DNA from: Akkermansiaceae bacterium
GTDB lineage: Bacteria > Verrucomicrobiota > Verrucomicrobiia > Verrucomicrobiales > Akkermansiaceae
NCBI GenBank assembly: GCA_019634595.1
Contig: JAHCBC010000006.1
Span: 1-64,000, forward strand
Direction: 5' to 3'
DNA length: 64,000 nt
The position numbers were made by a program, and so were the translations under genes. The notes beneath the pieces were generated by a model. The model was given only the letters and a program-made list of their open reading frames with translations. It was not told the DNA's origin and made no database searches. The first letter of the stretch is position 1; every line of letters begins with the position of its first letter. This document shows positions 45,892 to 54,112 of this stretch, one piece after another.

Positions 45892-48012
45892 CTAGAAAGA
45901 TGATGTCGCGGACGGAATTTCGGACAAGCTCCGAAGTGTGAGATCCGGCGTGCACTCCCCGGGACGGATGGAACCGGGATGGCCGGCGAAGAGCGCGGTG
46001 CGGAATCCCGCCGCCTGCGCGGGCAGGATGTCCTGCCGCGGATCGTTCCCGACGAAAAGCGTCTCCGCCGGGGAAATGCCGCGCGCCTCCAGCCTCCGCG
46101 CCAGCAGTTGGAACAGCTCCGGGGATGGCTTTGCGATGCCATGTTGGTAGGACAGGACGGTCAGCTCCGGGGCCAGCAGAGGGGTGACCGCGCCGAGCGT
46201 GCCGTCCAGGGCGGGCAGCGTGTTCGCCTGGGCATTCGACAGCACGCCGAGCGTCACGCCCTCTGCGGAAAGACGCAGCAGCGTTTCCCGCGCACGGGGC
46301 ATCGGCTCGCACGGATGCCATGCATTCTCCACCGCCGTGATGAGATCTGTCACATCCTCCGTGGTGCCCAGCACTTCCTGCCAGACCTGCGCCAGATCGA
46401 TTTCCGGATGGGCATGCCCGGACGCCGCATGGTGGCGGTGGACGGCCGCATGCAGCACGGTCGTGGGTGAATCCCCGAGATCATGCCCGGCTGCGGAAAG
46501 GATTTCCCGCAACACCGGATCGAACGCCGGATCATGCCTTACCGCTCCAGGCGGGGCGATGAGCAGCGTGCCGTAGATGTCGAAGATGACCGCGCGGATT
46601 TTCGCGATGGATGTGCGGAGGAAATGGAAATTCTCCGGTGAAAGGTAGGCGTCCAGCACTCGCTCCGGATCGACATGCCCCACGCCACCTGCCGGACGCC
46701 CGGACAGCGATGCGTAGCATGAGATGAGTTCCCTGTCGTACTCTCCGTCCGGAATGCCCTGACCCGTGTAGGGAGCAGGCGGCTGTGCCAGCGCGTCCCG
46801 CATCCATTCGTCGGGGGGCTTCTCACCGATGATGGGACGGAGCGATGCATCATCACGCAGGCGCATGAGGACTTCCCGTTGCAGGGTCTCCGGCAGGTTG
46901 CCGAAATCCACATGCCCGTCATGGAGCAATGCCGCCATGGCGGCGTCAGTATCTTCCGGGGCGAGCGTGCGGCTGTAGAGCCGGTGGGTCTCACCGAGGT
47001 GACGGGAAAGATGCCGTCGCAGCGCTCCAGGAGGCATCCATTCCCCAGGTACCAGGATGTTCTGATAGATCGGACTGCCGCCGGACCGCGGATGGGTTTC
47101 GAGTTCCCTCCCGATGACCGGCTTCCCGAGTGCGGCGGCCTCGGGAAAGATCATGCCGAATCCCTCCGCCACGGAGGTCGTGATGAAGTGGCTGGAAGCC
47201 TCGATCCATGAGGCGTAGGAAGCATCGCTTTCCCCATCCGGAGTGGTGCGGTCCACGACCTCGAACTGGACGGGCAGCTCCATTTCCTCCGCCAGCCATT
47301 TCCAGTGATCGTAGATGGCGCGCGCGGCGGGATCTTCCGGGGCCCGTGTGATGGCGAAGCGGGTGTCCTCCGGTGCGAACATGGACAGCAGCAGCAGCTC
47401 CCCCAGGTTCTTCCGCCGGATCGCCCGCGTGGGATAAAGGATGAGCGGTGGTTTTTCCTTTGGGGCAGGGAGGGTGGCCGCCGCTCCGGGAATGGGGTTC
47501 GGAAGAAGGATCGTGTTTTCCTCCGGCATTCCGGCGGATAGGAACCGCCGATGATCGGCTCCGTTGATGAACGCATACAGGACGCGTGGTGACAGTGGAT
47601 AAAGCCACGGCTGCTCCGCCACCAGCGGATGGTTCCCCGGTCGCCCGTCCTCCACCAGATCATGGAGTTGCAGAACCAGCCTGTCTCCCGCCTCCGCCAA
47701 CAGGGACACCACCCGGGGCATCAGGATGTTTTTGCCCAGCGAGTGGTTGTGGAAATGCCAGACATCCGGCGGCCCGCCGAGTGCCTCCTCCGCCGCATCC
47801 CGCATCTCCTCCAGCAGTGACTCCGCCGGGCGCGCACTGGTCCGGAGATAGGCAAGATCCGGAACGAGCCGTGCCGGAAGATCCTCCGCAGGCGCGTTGC
47901 CGCATAGCACCACATGGCGCACCCCCGCCGTAGATAATCCGCGGCACGCCGCGCGGATGATGGTCGTGACCCCGCCGGGAGAGAGGTGGTAGTGGACGAT
48001 GGCGATGCGCAT
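45892..48012 (-). CDS. GT4-type glycosyltransferase fused to a HAD-family hydrolase
   Basis: 706 residues in one frame. Residues 1-~380 are GT-B: MRIAIVHYHLSPGGVTTII, WHFHNHSLGKN, LYPTRAIRRKNL, and EGFGMIFPEA at 283-292 (Ex7E donor site). Residues ~472-700 are HAD: FDIYGTL with nucleophile Asp478, LGVLSNAQAN, KPSPELF and FVGNDPRQDI. The second acid of the first HAD motif is Tyr, as in dehalogenase-like members. A sugar transferase with a phosphatase in one chain suggests paired steps in making a glycosylated product. The linker (~380-470) is unassigned. Confidence 0.85.
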   Translation of the reverse strand: MRIAIVHYHLSPGGVTTIIRAACRGLSTAGVRHVVLCGNAPAEDLPARLVPDLAYLRTSARPAESLLEEMRDAAEEALGGPPDVWHFHNHSLGKNILMPRVVSLLAEAGDRLVLQLHDLVEDGRPGNHPLVAEQPWLYPLSPRVLYAFINGADHRRFLSAGMPEENTILLPNPIPGAAATLPAPKEKPPLILYPTRAIRRKNLGELLLLSMFAPEDTRFAITRAPEDPAARAIYDHWKWLAEEMELPVQFEVVDRTTPDGESDASYASWIEASSHFITTSVAEGFGMIFPEAAALGKPVIGRELETHPRSGGSPIYQNILVPGEWMPPGALRRHLSRHLGETHRLYSRTLAPEDTDAAMAALLHDGHVDFGNLPETLQREVLMRLRDDASLRPIIGEKPPDEWMRDALAQPPAPYTGQGIPDGEYDRELISCYASLSGRPAGGVGHVDPERVLDAYLSPENFHFLRTSIAKIRAVIFDIYGTLLIAPPGAVRHDPAFDPVLREILSAAGHDLGDSPTTVLHAAVHRHHAASGHAHPEIDLAQVWQEVLGTTEDVTDLITAVENAWHPCEPMPRARETLLRLSAEGVTLGVLSNAQANTLPALDGTLGAVTPLLAPELTVLSYQHGIAKPSPELFQLLARRLEARGISPAETLFVGNDPRQDILPAQAAGFRTALFAGHPGSIRPGECTPDLTLRSLSEIPSATSSF

Positions 48013-48096
48013 GACGGCCCGGCGGCGGTTCCCGGGAGACTACCGGCTAATTATCCTTTGTTAGACCCATTGCCAAAACAAACTGCCGAAATGCAA

Positions 48097-48191
48097 TTCA
48101 ACCGCAGATGGACGGGGATGTACGCAGGTCGAAGAGATCCATCCAAATCCTCTTATTTATCTGCGTACATCCGCGTTCATCTGTGGTTGAA
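48097..48191. repeat. Inverted repeat with 31-bp arms, 28 of 31 matching
   Basis: Arms 48097-48127 and 48161-48191 (TTCAACCxCAGATG... and its complement) with a 33-base centre. Its word structure (AGATGxAC, GGATGTAC) and arm length match the perfect repeat at 19767-19852. It lies between the divergent GT-HAD gene and the 3' end of the GNAT gene. Confidence 0.75.
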
Positions 48192-48225
48192 AATCTCTTC
48201 TCTCATCAAGGGTAGGGAAATTGCA

Positions 48226-48666
48226 CTAGGTAGGATTGAGCGGCTTCACGAAATGGAATCCCCAGATCTCGAATCCCAGACGATGGTAGAGCCGGTGGGA
48301 CGGATGGTTCGATGTGTAGCTGTCCAGCACCAGGATTTCACAACCCTCCGCCCGGGCGGTCGCTTCCAGATTTTCGATCAGGCGCGTGCCGATCTTTGCG
48401 GCACGCGCGTCCGGGTGGACCACCAGGTTGTCCACCTCCAGATACTTGCCACACCAGACCTTGGTGGCGATCCACGCACCGGTCAGCCCCACCAGCCGTT
48501 CACCGGAAAACGCGCCCGTCAGCCGGTAGTGCGGATGCTCCGCGAGGATGGTGGCAAGGCGTTCCCGCAGTGTCCCGCAAGGGGTGGATGGATTGAGGAA
48601 ACCCAGCAACTCCGCTGCGGCGGGCAGATCCGCGCCGCCCAGGGGCCGCAGGGTGATGGGTTCCAT
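48226..48666 (-). CDS. GNAT-family N-acetyltransferase
   Basis: 146 residues, start MEPITLRPLGGADLPAAAELLG. The acetyl-CoA-binding part is VDNLVVHPDARAAKIGTRLIENLE, with the family ending SHRLYHRLGFEIWGFHFVK. The usual RxxGxG is altered to AAKIGTR, still compatible with binding. The substrate is unknown. It lies 16 bases after the M16 peptidase stop and is probably cotranscribed with it. Confidence 0.85.
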   Translation of the reverse strand: MEPITLRPLGGADLPAAAELLGFLNPSTPCGTLRERLATILAEHPHYRLTGAFSGERLVGLTGAWIATKVWCGKYLEVDNLVVHPDARAAKIGTRLIENLEATARAEGCEILVLDSYTSNHPSHRLYHRLGFEIWGFHFVKPLNPT

Positions 48667-48682
48667 GGCGGGAAAGGATGGC

Positions 48683-51631
48683 TCAGGGAGCGGGCGCGGG
48701 TTTGATGGAGATCATTAGCGCGTTCTCCGCCGCGAGGTATTTCTTCGCCAGTGCGTTGATCTCCTTCAGGTTGATCGCGCGGTAGTCCTGGTCCCGGGCG
48801 CGGGCCAGGTCCAGCCGCTTCGGATCCGCCTGGGACTGGCTGAGCACGGTGCTGAGCCAGTAGCCGTTGTCGCGGGTGGACTTCTCCAGCATGCCCAGCG
48901 TCGGCTTCAGCGCGCGGTCCAGTTCGTCCTCCGTCGCTCCCTTTTCGGAAAGCTCGTGGGCGATGTCCCGCATCGTCTTCAGCAGCAGCTCCAGGTCCTC
49001 CGGCTTGCCGACGCTCTGGCCGATCACGTAGCCGAAGTTGTCCAGCGCGTCCGATCCGGAGGCACCGGCATTCGGACTGTAGGAGGCTCCCAGCTTCTCG
49101 CGGATCTCCTCGCGGATGCGGTTTTCGAAGATGGTGGAGAGGATGTTGAAGCGGCGGAACTCCGGGATGTTGTTCCGCATGCCGCCGGTCTTCCACACGG
49201 TGGAGGCGACGGCCTGCGGGATCTTCGACTCGAAGGTGAAGGTCTTCTCTCCCGGTGCGTTCGGGAACTTCACCACGCGCGCCGCGTCGAGCGGGGCGGG
49301 GGCCGCGGCCCGCGGTGGGAGCGCACCGAAGGTCGAAAGGATGCCGGGCAGCACCTCATCCACCGTGAAGTCACCCACGATGCTGAGTTCCAGGTAGCCC
49401 TTCGTAAGTTCCGGAGTGAGCCACTTCTTCGCGTCCGCGATGGTGTAGGAGACCAGCTTTGCCTGGGGAGCCACGGAGAAGCGGGCGTCGCCCCCGTGCA
49501 GCCACGCGTTCATCTCCTGCTCCGGGCCGGAGGTGGTGTGCTTCAGTTGCTGGTAGATCGTCGGGATCATCTTCTGGAACTGCCACAGCCCCTCGTTCCG
49601 GTAGCCCGGGTCCGTCAGGGTGGCCGCCAGCAACTGCAGTTCCAGCAGGAAGTCCGCCGGAGTCGTGGTGCCAGCGAGCACGAAAGCGTCCTCGCCGATG
49701 CCGAAGCTGCTGTTCACGTTCTTCCCGGCAAGGATGCGCTGCAGGTCATCGTTGGAGTGCTTGCCCAGGCCACCGCCGTCGAACACCGCGGAGGCGAATA
49801 CATCGAACATCGGGCTGTCTTTCGGCTGGCTCAGCTTTCCGGAGCCGATGCGGGCGGAGACGCGGATCTTGTTTTTCTCGAAATCCGTCGGCTTCAGGTT
49901 CACCCGGATCTTGTTGGAAAGCACCAGTTGGGTGATGCCCAGATCGGCGATTTCCTTGCGGGTCGCCACCGTTCCGGCTTTGCCGAAATCCGTGTAGCCG
50001 AACGGCTCGACGGCCTTCGCGGCGGGAGCTTCCACCGGCTGTCCGGTCGCTTCCTGATAGAGGGAGGCCAGGGTGCCCTCCGCGCCTTCCGGCTTCTCCT
50101 TGGTGGTCAGCGTCAGGTGGTAGCCCGGCGCGTTCCAGAACGTCTTGAACGCCGCATGGATTTCAGCCAGGTCGATGGCGTCCAGCGCCTTCCGTGCGAT
50201 CTCCAGGTTCGTCTCCGGGGTGGAGAACACCTTGTCGTCATTGATCATGCGGGCGAGGGAGGATGCCAGCCCTTCGGATTTCCGCGTCGGCTTCTGCTTC
50301 ACCGCCTGTTCGTAGGCATTGATCAGGTTCGCCTTCGCCTCCGCCAGTTCAGCCTCCGTGAAGCCATGTTCCAGCGCGCGGCGGAACTCATGCTCCAGCA
50401 CCGGCACCGCATCCTGCCAGCGGTCGTCGGCAGCCGTCACGTCGATGGAGCCAAGCTCCAGGTAGTTGAACAGGTCGAAGTCGCCCGCGGAGCCGGTCGT
50501 GATCGGCGAGTTCTCCTGCTTCGCCAGTTGGTCGAAGCGGCGGGAAAGGATGGAGTGTGCCAGCCCCAGCGGCATGCGCTCCGTGCGGTTCGCCGTGGTG
50601 TCCGGCTTCTGGACGTACGGGCGGGTCAGCATCAGCGAGACCTCCGTGGAGTCCACTTCCTTGTCCGCGAAGACGCTGGCCTCGATGCCCTCCGGCGACT
50701 TGATCGCCCCCAGGTCCGGATTTTTCCCCGGCTCGGTCGGGTTCTTCATGTCGCCGAAGACGGCTTCCACCCGCTTCGCGATCTCCGCCGCGTCGATGTC
50801 GCCCACCACCACGAAGGTCATGCGCTCCGGAGTGTAGTAACGGGTGTAGAAGTCGGTGAACCGCTCGCGGGTCGCGCTCTTGATCACCTCCTCGGTGCCG
50901 ATGGGGAAGCGCTTCGCCACCAGGGAGCCGGGCAGGAACTTCTGGTACTGCTGCTCCATCAGGCGGTAGTCCACGGAGTCCCGGCTCATCTTTTCCGAAA
51001 GGATCACGCCGCGCTCCTTGTCGATCTCATCCGCCTCCAGCTTCGCCCCGTCGCCGAAGTCCCGCATCACCGTGAAACCCAGGTCCAGGGTGTCTTTCGA
51101 AAGATCCGGCAGGTCCAGCATGTAAACCGTCTCGTCGAACGAGGTGTAGGCATTCGCGTGCGCGCCGAAGGCGATTCCCAGCCGCTGCATCTTCGGGATC
51201 AGCTCCGCGGAGGTGAAATTCTTCGATCCGTTGAACACCATGTGCTCCAGGAAATGCGCCAGTCCCTGCTGGTCGTCCGCCTCCATCAGCGAGCCGGCGG
51301 CCACATGCAGGCGCATGGACACGCGCTTCGGCGGTTCCACGTTCGGATAGACGATGTAGCGGAAGCCGTTCGGCAGCTTGCCGAAGGTCGCGCCCTCATC
51401 CGGCTTGATGTCGGAGGCCTCCTGCGGCCATGGCTTTGCCACCACGGCGGGCGCTGCTTCCGTCTGCGCCGGAGCAGGTGCGGGATCCGCCGGAGCGGCA
51501 GCCTTCTGCTCGGCCGGGGCGTCGGTGGCGGGTGGGGCGGTCGCCGGTTTCTCCTGCTTCGGGCGCAGGGACAGGACCGTGGCGGTCACTGCCAGGATGA
51601 GGACGAGGATGAGCGGCGTGGCCTTCTGCAT
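48683..51631 (-). CDS. M16-family zinc metallopeptidase (two-domain)
   Basis: 982 residues. A signal-anchor (MQKATPLILVLILAVTATVL) and a Pro/Ala-rich linker are followed by the inverted zinc motif HFLEH at 126-130 and IDKERGVILSE about 75 residues on, with the third ligand. The second half is an M16-like domain without the zinc motif, as is normal. The protein probably degrades peptides in the periplasm, possibly anchored to the inner membrane. The start at 51629-51631 leaves the anchor at the N-terminus. A 953-codon frame on the other strand is a GC-driven shadow. Confidence 0.92.
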   Translation of the reverse strand: MQKATPLILVLILAVTATVLSLRPKQEKPATAPPATDAPAEQKAAAPADPAPAPAQTEAAPAVVAKPWPQEASDIKPDEGATFGKLPNGFRYIVYPNVEPPKRVSMRLHVAAGSLMEADDQQGLAHFLEHMVFNGSKNFTSAELIPKMQRLGIAFGAHANAYTSFDETVYMLDLPDLSKDTLDLGFTVMRDFGDGAKLEADEIDKERGVILSEKMSRDSVDYRLMEQQYQKFLPGSLVAKRFPIGTEEVIKSATRERFTDFYTRYYTPERMTFVVVGDIDAAEIAKRVEAVFGDMKNPTEPGKNPDLGAIKSPEGIEASVFADKEVDSTEVSLMLTRPYVQKPDTTANRTERMPLGLAHSILSRRFDQLAKQENSPITTGSAGDFDLFNYLELGSIDVTAADDRWQDAVPVLEHEFRRALEHGFTEAELAEAKANLINAYEQAVKQKPTRKSEGLASSLARMINDDKVFSTPETNLEIARKALDAIDLAEIHAAFKTFWNAPGYHLTLTTKEKPEGAEGTLASLYQEATGQPVEAPAAKAVEPFGYTDFGKAGTVATRKEIADLGITQLVLSNKIRVNLKPTDFEKNKIRVSARIGSGKLSQPKDSPMFDVFASAVFDGGGLGKHSNDDLQRILAGKNVNSSFGIGEDAFVLAGTTTPADFLLELQLLAATLTDPGYRNEGLWQFQKMIPTIYQQLKHTTSGPEQEMNAWLHGGDARFSVAPQAKLVSYTIADAKKWLTPELTKGYLELSIVGDFTVDEVLPGILSTFGALPPRAAAPAPLDAARVVKFPNAPGEKTFTFESKIPQAVASTVWKTGGMRNNIPEFRRFNILSTIFENRIREEIREKLGASYSPNAGASGSDALDNFGYVIGQSVGKPEDLELLLKTMRDIAHELSEKGATEDELDRALKPTLGMLEKSTRDNGYWLSTVLSQSQADPKRLDLARARDQDYRAINLKEINALAKKYLAAENALMISIKPAPAP

Positions 51632-51795
51632 GGCGGAGAAAATGGAGGTTGTGCGGCGGGGTGGCAACGTCGAAAGCGGCACTGCCCGGAGCGGTTGTTC
51701 AGCCGGGGAAAAAGATCTTTGAAATCGGTGTTGCATTCCCCGGGCGGCCATGCTGTTTTGTGCGCCCCGGTGCAACCCGCCGGGAAAAGTCATCA

Positions 51796-51879
51796 GCTCG
51801 GATGGCGGAATTGGTAGACGCGCTAGATTCAGGTTCTAGTGGGGGCAACCCCGTGGAGGTTCGAGTCCTCTTTCGAGCA
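51796..51879 (+). tRNA. tRNA-Leu (anticodon CAG)
   Basis: An 84-base cloverleaf. The acceptor GCTCGGA pairs with TTCGAGC (one G-T), discriminator A. The anticodon stem CTAGA/TCTAG holds the loop TTCAGGT with anticodon CAG. A long variable arm (GTGGGGGCAACCCCGT) marks it as class II, and the T-loop TTCGAGTC is present. CCA is not encoded. The content changes from chromosomal to accessory immediately after it, so it is a candidate integration site. Confidence 0.95.
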
Positions 51880-51901
51880 CTTCTTTACGAAGAACGAGTT
51901 A

Positions 51902-51925
51902 GGGAGCCATTGAGGCTCCCTTTTT
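51902..51925 (+). terminator. Intrinsic terminator of the tRNA-Leu gene
   Basis: GGGAGCC (51902-51908), a 5-base loop, GGCTCCC (51914-51920), then five T residues. It lies 22 bases after the tRNA. Confidence 0.85.
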
Positions 51926-52087
51926 CGTTTTCAGTAATCGATCTTCGGCCATTTTTCGGCCACTTTTTCAGGGCGCTCATGACCCTCAGTGATTCCTCGG
52001 CCATTCCATGAGAAAGTATTTCGCGAGTGATTTTAAGTGCCGTGTTGCTCTCCTTTGCTCAGGACCATTGCTTCAGTTAGCTGAACC

Positions 52088-52118
52088 AAAAAGCGCCCTG
52101 AGAGGCGTGTCCTCAGGG
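52088..52118 (-). terminator. Intrinsic terminator for the ParB-like gene
   Basis: On the minus strand CCCTGAG (52118-52112) pairs with CTCAGGG (52102-52096), followed by CGC and a T-run (52092-52088). It is 36 bases after the stop of the ParB-like gene. The stretch 51926-52087 shows no gene. Confidence 0.7.
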
Positions 52119-52153
52119 TGCATCTTCAGTGGGAGTCTGTCGGTGCCATCCGA

Positions 52154-53002
52154 TTAGGGTCGGTGCCTCCGGGAACGCCTGGCTCCTTGCCCTATCATCT
52201 CGCCTGGCCTCTTATTGAGGCCAACTGGCGAAGGGGCAGGCAGTGTGATTGGCGGATAGAGATTCAGTGCGGTCGGGGTAAGGATCTCGTGGTCTTCGAG
52301 ACGAAGTCCGAGGGAAGCAGCTTCGGGTTCAGTGATTTTGCGTCCGAGAGCGGTCGCAAGAAGACTGAGGCCTTTACTGGCATCCAGCCCGTGGCGTTGT
52401 TTTCCGTCTTTTGGACTATTCATCGCAATCCCCACCGTGAGCGCCTGTCCGAGGTCGGTGCAGATGATCGCAGGAATGATGTCCGTACCACGAGCACGGA
52501 AGGCGATAAGACGATGGAGACCATCAACGAGATGAAGGCTCCCATCCGGTTCTTCGAAGAGAACTACAGGAAGGAAGTGAGCTCCCTTCCGCAGGCGATT
52601 CTCCAAGGTCTTTGCACGCTCGAGATCATACATCCTACGGTGGTAGTATCTTGTCGACACACGGATCTCCTCGCCAGCAATGTTCCGTGGAAGTGCTGGA
52701 GGCAGCATCGGAAACGGCATGAAGGCAGACTGAGATGCCGGAGCGGGTGCCGGAGCGGGTGCCGGAGCGGGTGCCGGAGCGGGTGCCGGAGCGGGTGCCG
52801 GAGCAGGTGCCGGAGCAGGTGCCGGAGCAGGTGCCGGAGCGGGTGCCGGAGCAGGTGCCGGAGCAGGTGCCGGAGCAGGTGCCGGAGCGGGTGCCGGAGC
52901 AGGTGCACCCGGTGGGTTGACCGCTCCAGAGACCAAGGTCTGAGGAAATGATATGTGGGAAGGTCCCGGGAAAATGCCAGGTGATGTAGTCGGTTGATTC
53001 AT
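52154..53002 (-). CDS. ParB-like domain protein with long Ala-Pro repeat tract
   Basis: 282 residues. Residues about 33-90 are almost pure Ala-Pro, encoded by a 12-bp tandem repeat. The following domain contains LENRLRKGAHFLPVVLFEEP, LHLVDGLHRLIAFRARGTD and IPAIICTD, the DGxHRxxAxxxxG pattern of ParB/sulfiredoxin-type proteins. Such domains can bind or cut DNA or bind CTP, and I cannot tell which. It has no helix-turn-helix, so it is not a partitioning ParB. The Ala-Pro tract should be an extended spacer from the short N-terminal part. It lies downstream of the reverse transcriptase on the same strand. Confidence 0.75.
   Translation of the reverse strand: MNQPTTSPGIFPGPSHISFPQTLVSGAVNPPGAPAPAPAPAPAPAPAPAPAPAPAPAPAPAPAPAPAPAPAPAPAPAPAPAPAPAPAPASQSAFMPFPMLPPALPRNIAGEEIRVSTRYYHRRMYDLERAKTLENRLRKGAHFLPVVLFEEPDGSLHLVDGLHRLIAFRARGTDIIPAIICTDLGQALTVGIAMNSPKDGKQRHGLDASKGLSLLATALGRKITEPEAASLGLRLEDHEILTPTALNLYPPITLPAPSPVGLNKRPGEMIGQGARRSRRHRP
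52741..52908 (+). repeat. 12-bp tandem repeat, 14 units
   Basis: Units GAGCGGGTGCCG or GAGCAGGTGCCG. The order of the variable base is G five times, A three times, G, A three times, G, A. Since 12 is a multiple of three, copy-number change would lengthen or shorten the Ala-Pro tract without frameshift. Confidence 0.95.
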
Positions 53003-53090
53003 ACGATTATGGTTTGTTGTCGATGTAGTGTCCGAACCGGCTGGTGGCTCGAATCAGGAGGGTAATTGTGAAGACGGCAGAAGACAGGAC

Positions 53091-53173
53091 GGCGGCCACT
53101 CGGTGCGACCGCCGCGGATTGCATCAGGATCAGCAGAACTGGGCTTCGGAGCCCTACGGCACGTCGGCGTGCC
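53091..53173. ncRNA. Candidate structured RNA: three tandem hairpins beside the RT gene
   Basis: Three consecutive hairpins, each with a TCG or TCGG tip on the + strand: GGCGGCCAC/GTGCGACCGCC (53091-53113), GGGCT/AGCCC (53141-53154) and GGCACG/CGTGCC (53158-53173). They fill the 177-base gap between the RT stop (53180) and the ParB-like start (53002). There is no T-run and no credible coding frame. The strand is not decided. An RNA partner of the RT is inference. Confidence 0.4.
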
Positions 53174-53179
53174 TGATAA

Positions 53180-54100
53180 TTAAGGATTCCCCCTTAAGGA
53201 GGGGCTAGCTGTTGCGGTCGGCGTGAATGAATGACGGCGGAGTCCTTCATCGATCGCCTGTTTTGTTCTGCTTGCGTGTTCGGGGTCATTGGTCCAGCCA
53301 TAGCAAGCTTTCCATCCCTGAATGACGGTTCGGATTCGGAAGTGGGTGTCGGCAGACCCAATCTTGTCGGAGAGATTCTCATACGCTCCCCGTTTCGGCC
53401 GGATGATCGGTGCTTTGTTAATATCATAGCCCCACTCGAACTCGTAGCCCAGAAGGACGATCTTCGAGCCCGGGATGATGGGTGTCCTGCGGCTCTTGAG
53501 TTGGTTCAGTTGCAAACCATGGCGCGCGAACGCCCTACGGATGGCTTGAGTGACTTCCAGAACGGTGATCGAGTCGCCGATGATCGTCAGGTCGTCGCTA
53601 TAGGTGATGATGAACGCCCTCCCGGTATAGTCCTTTCGGATCGGTGCGAGAAGGTGGTCAATGGTCATATTCACAAGGGCGCAAGTAGCGGGATGGCCTT
53701 GTGGTCCTCCGTGTGGGTATCGGTCCCTGACCCGGACGGTTTCCCGGTATCTCTGGAGAAGGATTGTCACCTGCTTCCTGGTGAACGGGGGCAGGTAATT
53801 GAGGACGAGGGCAATCGGTGCGTTATCGAAACATTCGACGATGTCCTCTTGGGCAACAGTGACGGGGCGTCCTCCAGGTTGGACTATGACAGCTTTCCGG
53901 AACTCCTCGATTTCGGAATCGATGCCCCTGTTGGGACGGTAAGCGTGGGTGCTGTCATGTAGGATCGCTTCCGAGATCGGTCGGATGATCCCAAGGTACC
54001 AGTAAAGGGACTGAACGTAGTCCTCATTCGTAGGGGAGTAGGCAAATAATAAAGAGCGGATCAGGTTGGATGCTCGGAGCATTTGGCCAGATCCGCCCAT
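53180..54100 (-). CDS. Reverse transcriptase, short group-II-intron-like
   Basis: 306 residues from the ATG at 54098-54100 (54079 is also possible; the frame stays open to 54181). RT motifs are in order: STHAYRPNRGI (51-60), QEDIVECFDN with catalytic Asp87, GGPQGHPATCALVNM (131-145), and YSDD at 167-170 with both catalytic acids. A thumb-like segment VIQGWKACYGWTN (259-271) recalls group II maturases, but no DNA-binding or endonuclease domain follows. It is therefore not a complete intron protein. The motif-B form is not that of diversity-generating or retron enzymes. The upstream gene begins 13 bases away on the other strand. Confidence 0.85.
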   Translation of the reverse strand: MGGSGQMLRASNLIRSLLFAYSPTNEDYVQSLYWYLGIIRPISEAILHDSTHAYRPNRGIDSEIEEFRKAVIVQPGGRPVTVAQEDIVECFDNAPIALVLNYLPPFTRKQVTILLQRYRETVRVRDRYPHGGPQGHPATCALVNMTIDHLLAPIRKDYTGRAFIITYSDDLTIIGDSITVLEVTQAIRRAFARHGLQLNQLKSRRTPIIPGSKIVLLGYEFEWGYDINKAPIIRPKRGAYENLSDKIGSADTHFRIRTVIQGWKACYGWTNDPEHASRTKQAIDEGLRRHSFTPTATASPSLRGNP

Positions 54101-54112
54101 ACCCCGAGAAAA

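Noticed and set aside
48956..51817. 953-codon open frame antisense to the M16 peptidase gene
   Set aside because: Arg/Leu/Gly/Val-rich translation with no motif; a shadow of strong GC bias in a well-supported gene on the other strand.
52741..52908. Possible CRISPR array
   Set aside because: Units are 12 bp, contiguous, without spacers, and lie in a coding frame.
52118..52951. Plus-strand frame across the ParB-like gene (Arg-Ser-Gly-Cys repeats)
   Set aside because: The tandem repeat keeps all frames open; only the minus frame carries a recognisable domain.
53180..54100. Diversity-generating retroelement
   Set aside because: The RT motif B reads GGPQGHPATC instead of the IGxxxSQ type, and I found no template/variable repeat pair with adenine-specific differences.
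53180..54100. Intact group II intron
   Set aside because: No endonuclease or DNA-binding domain follows the RT, and no domain V-like hairpin was found nearby.
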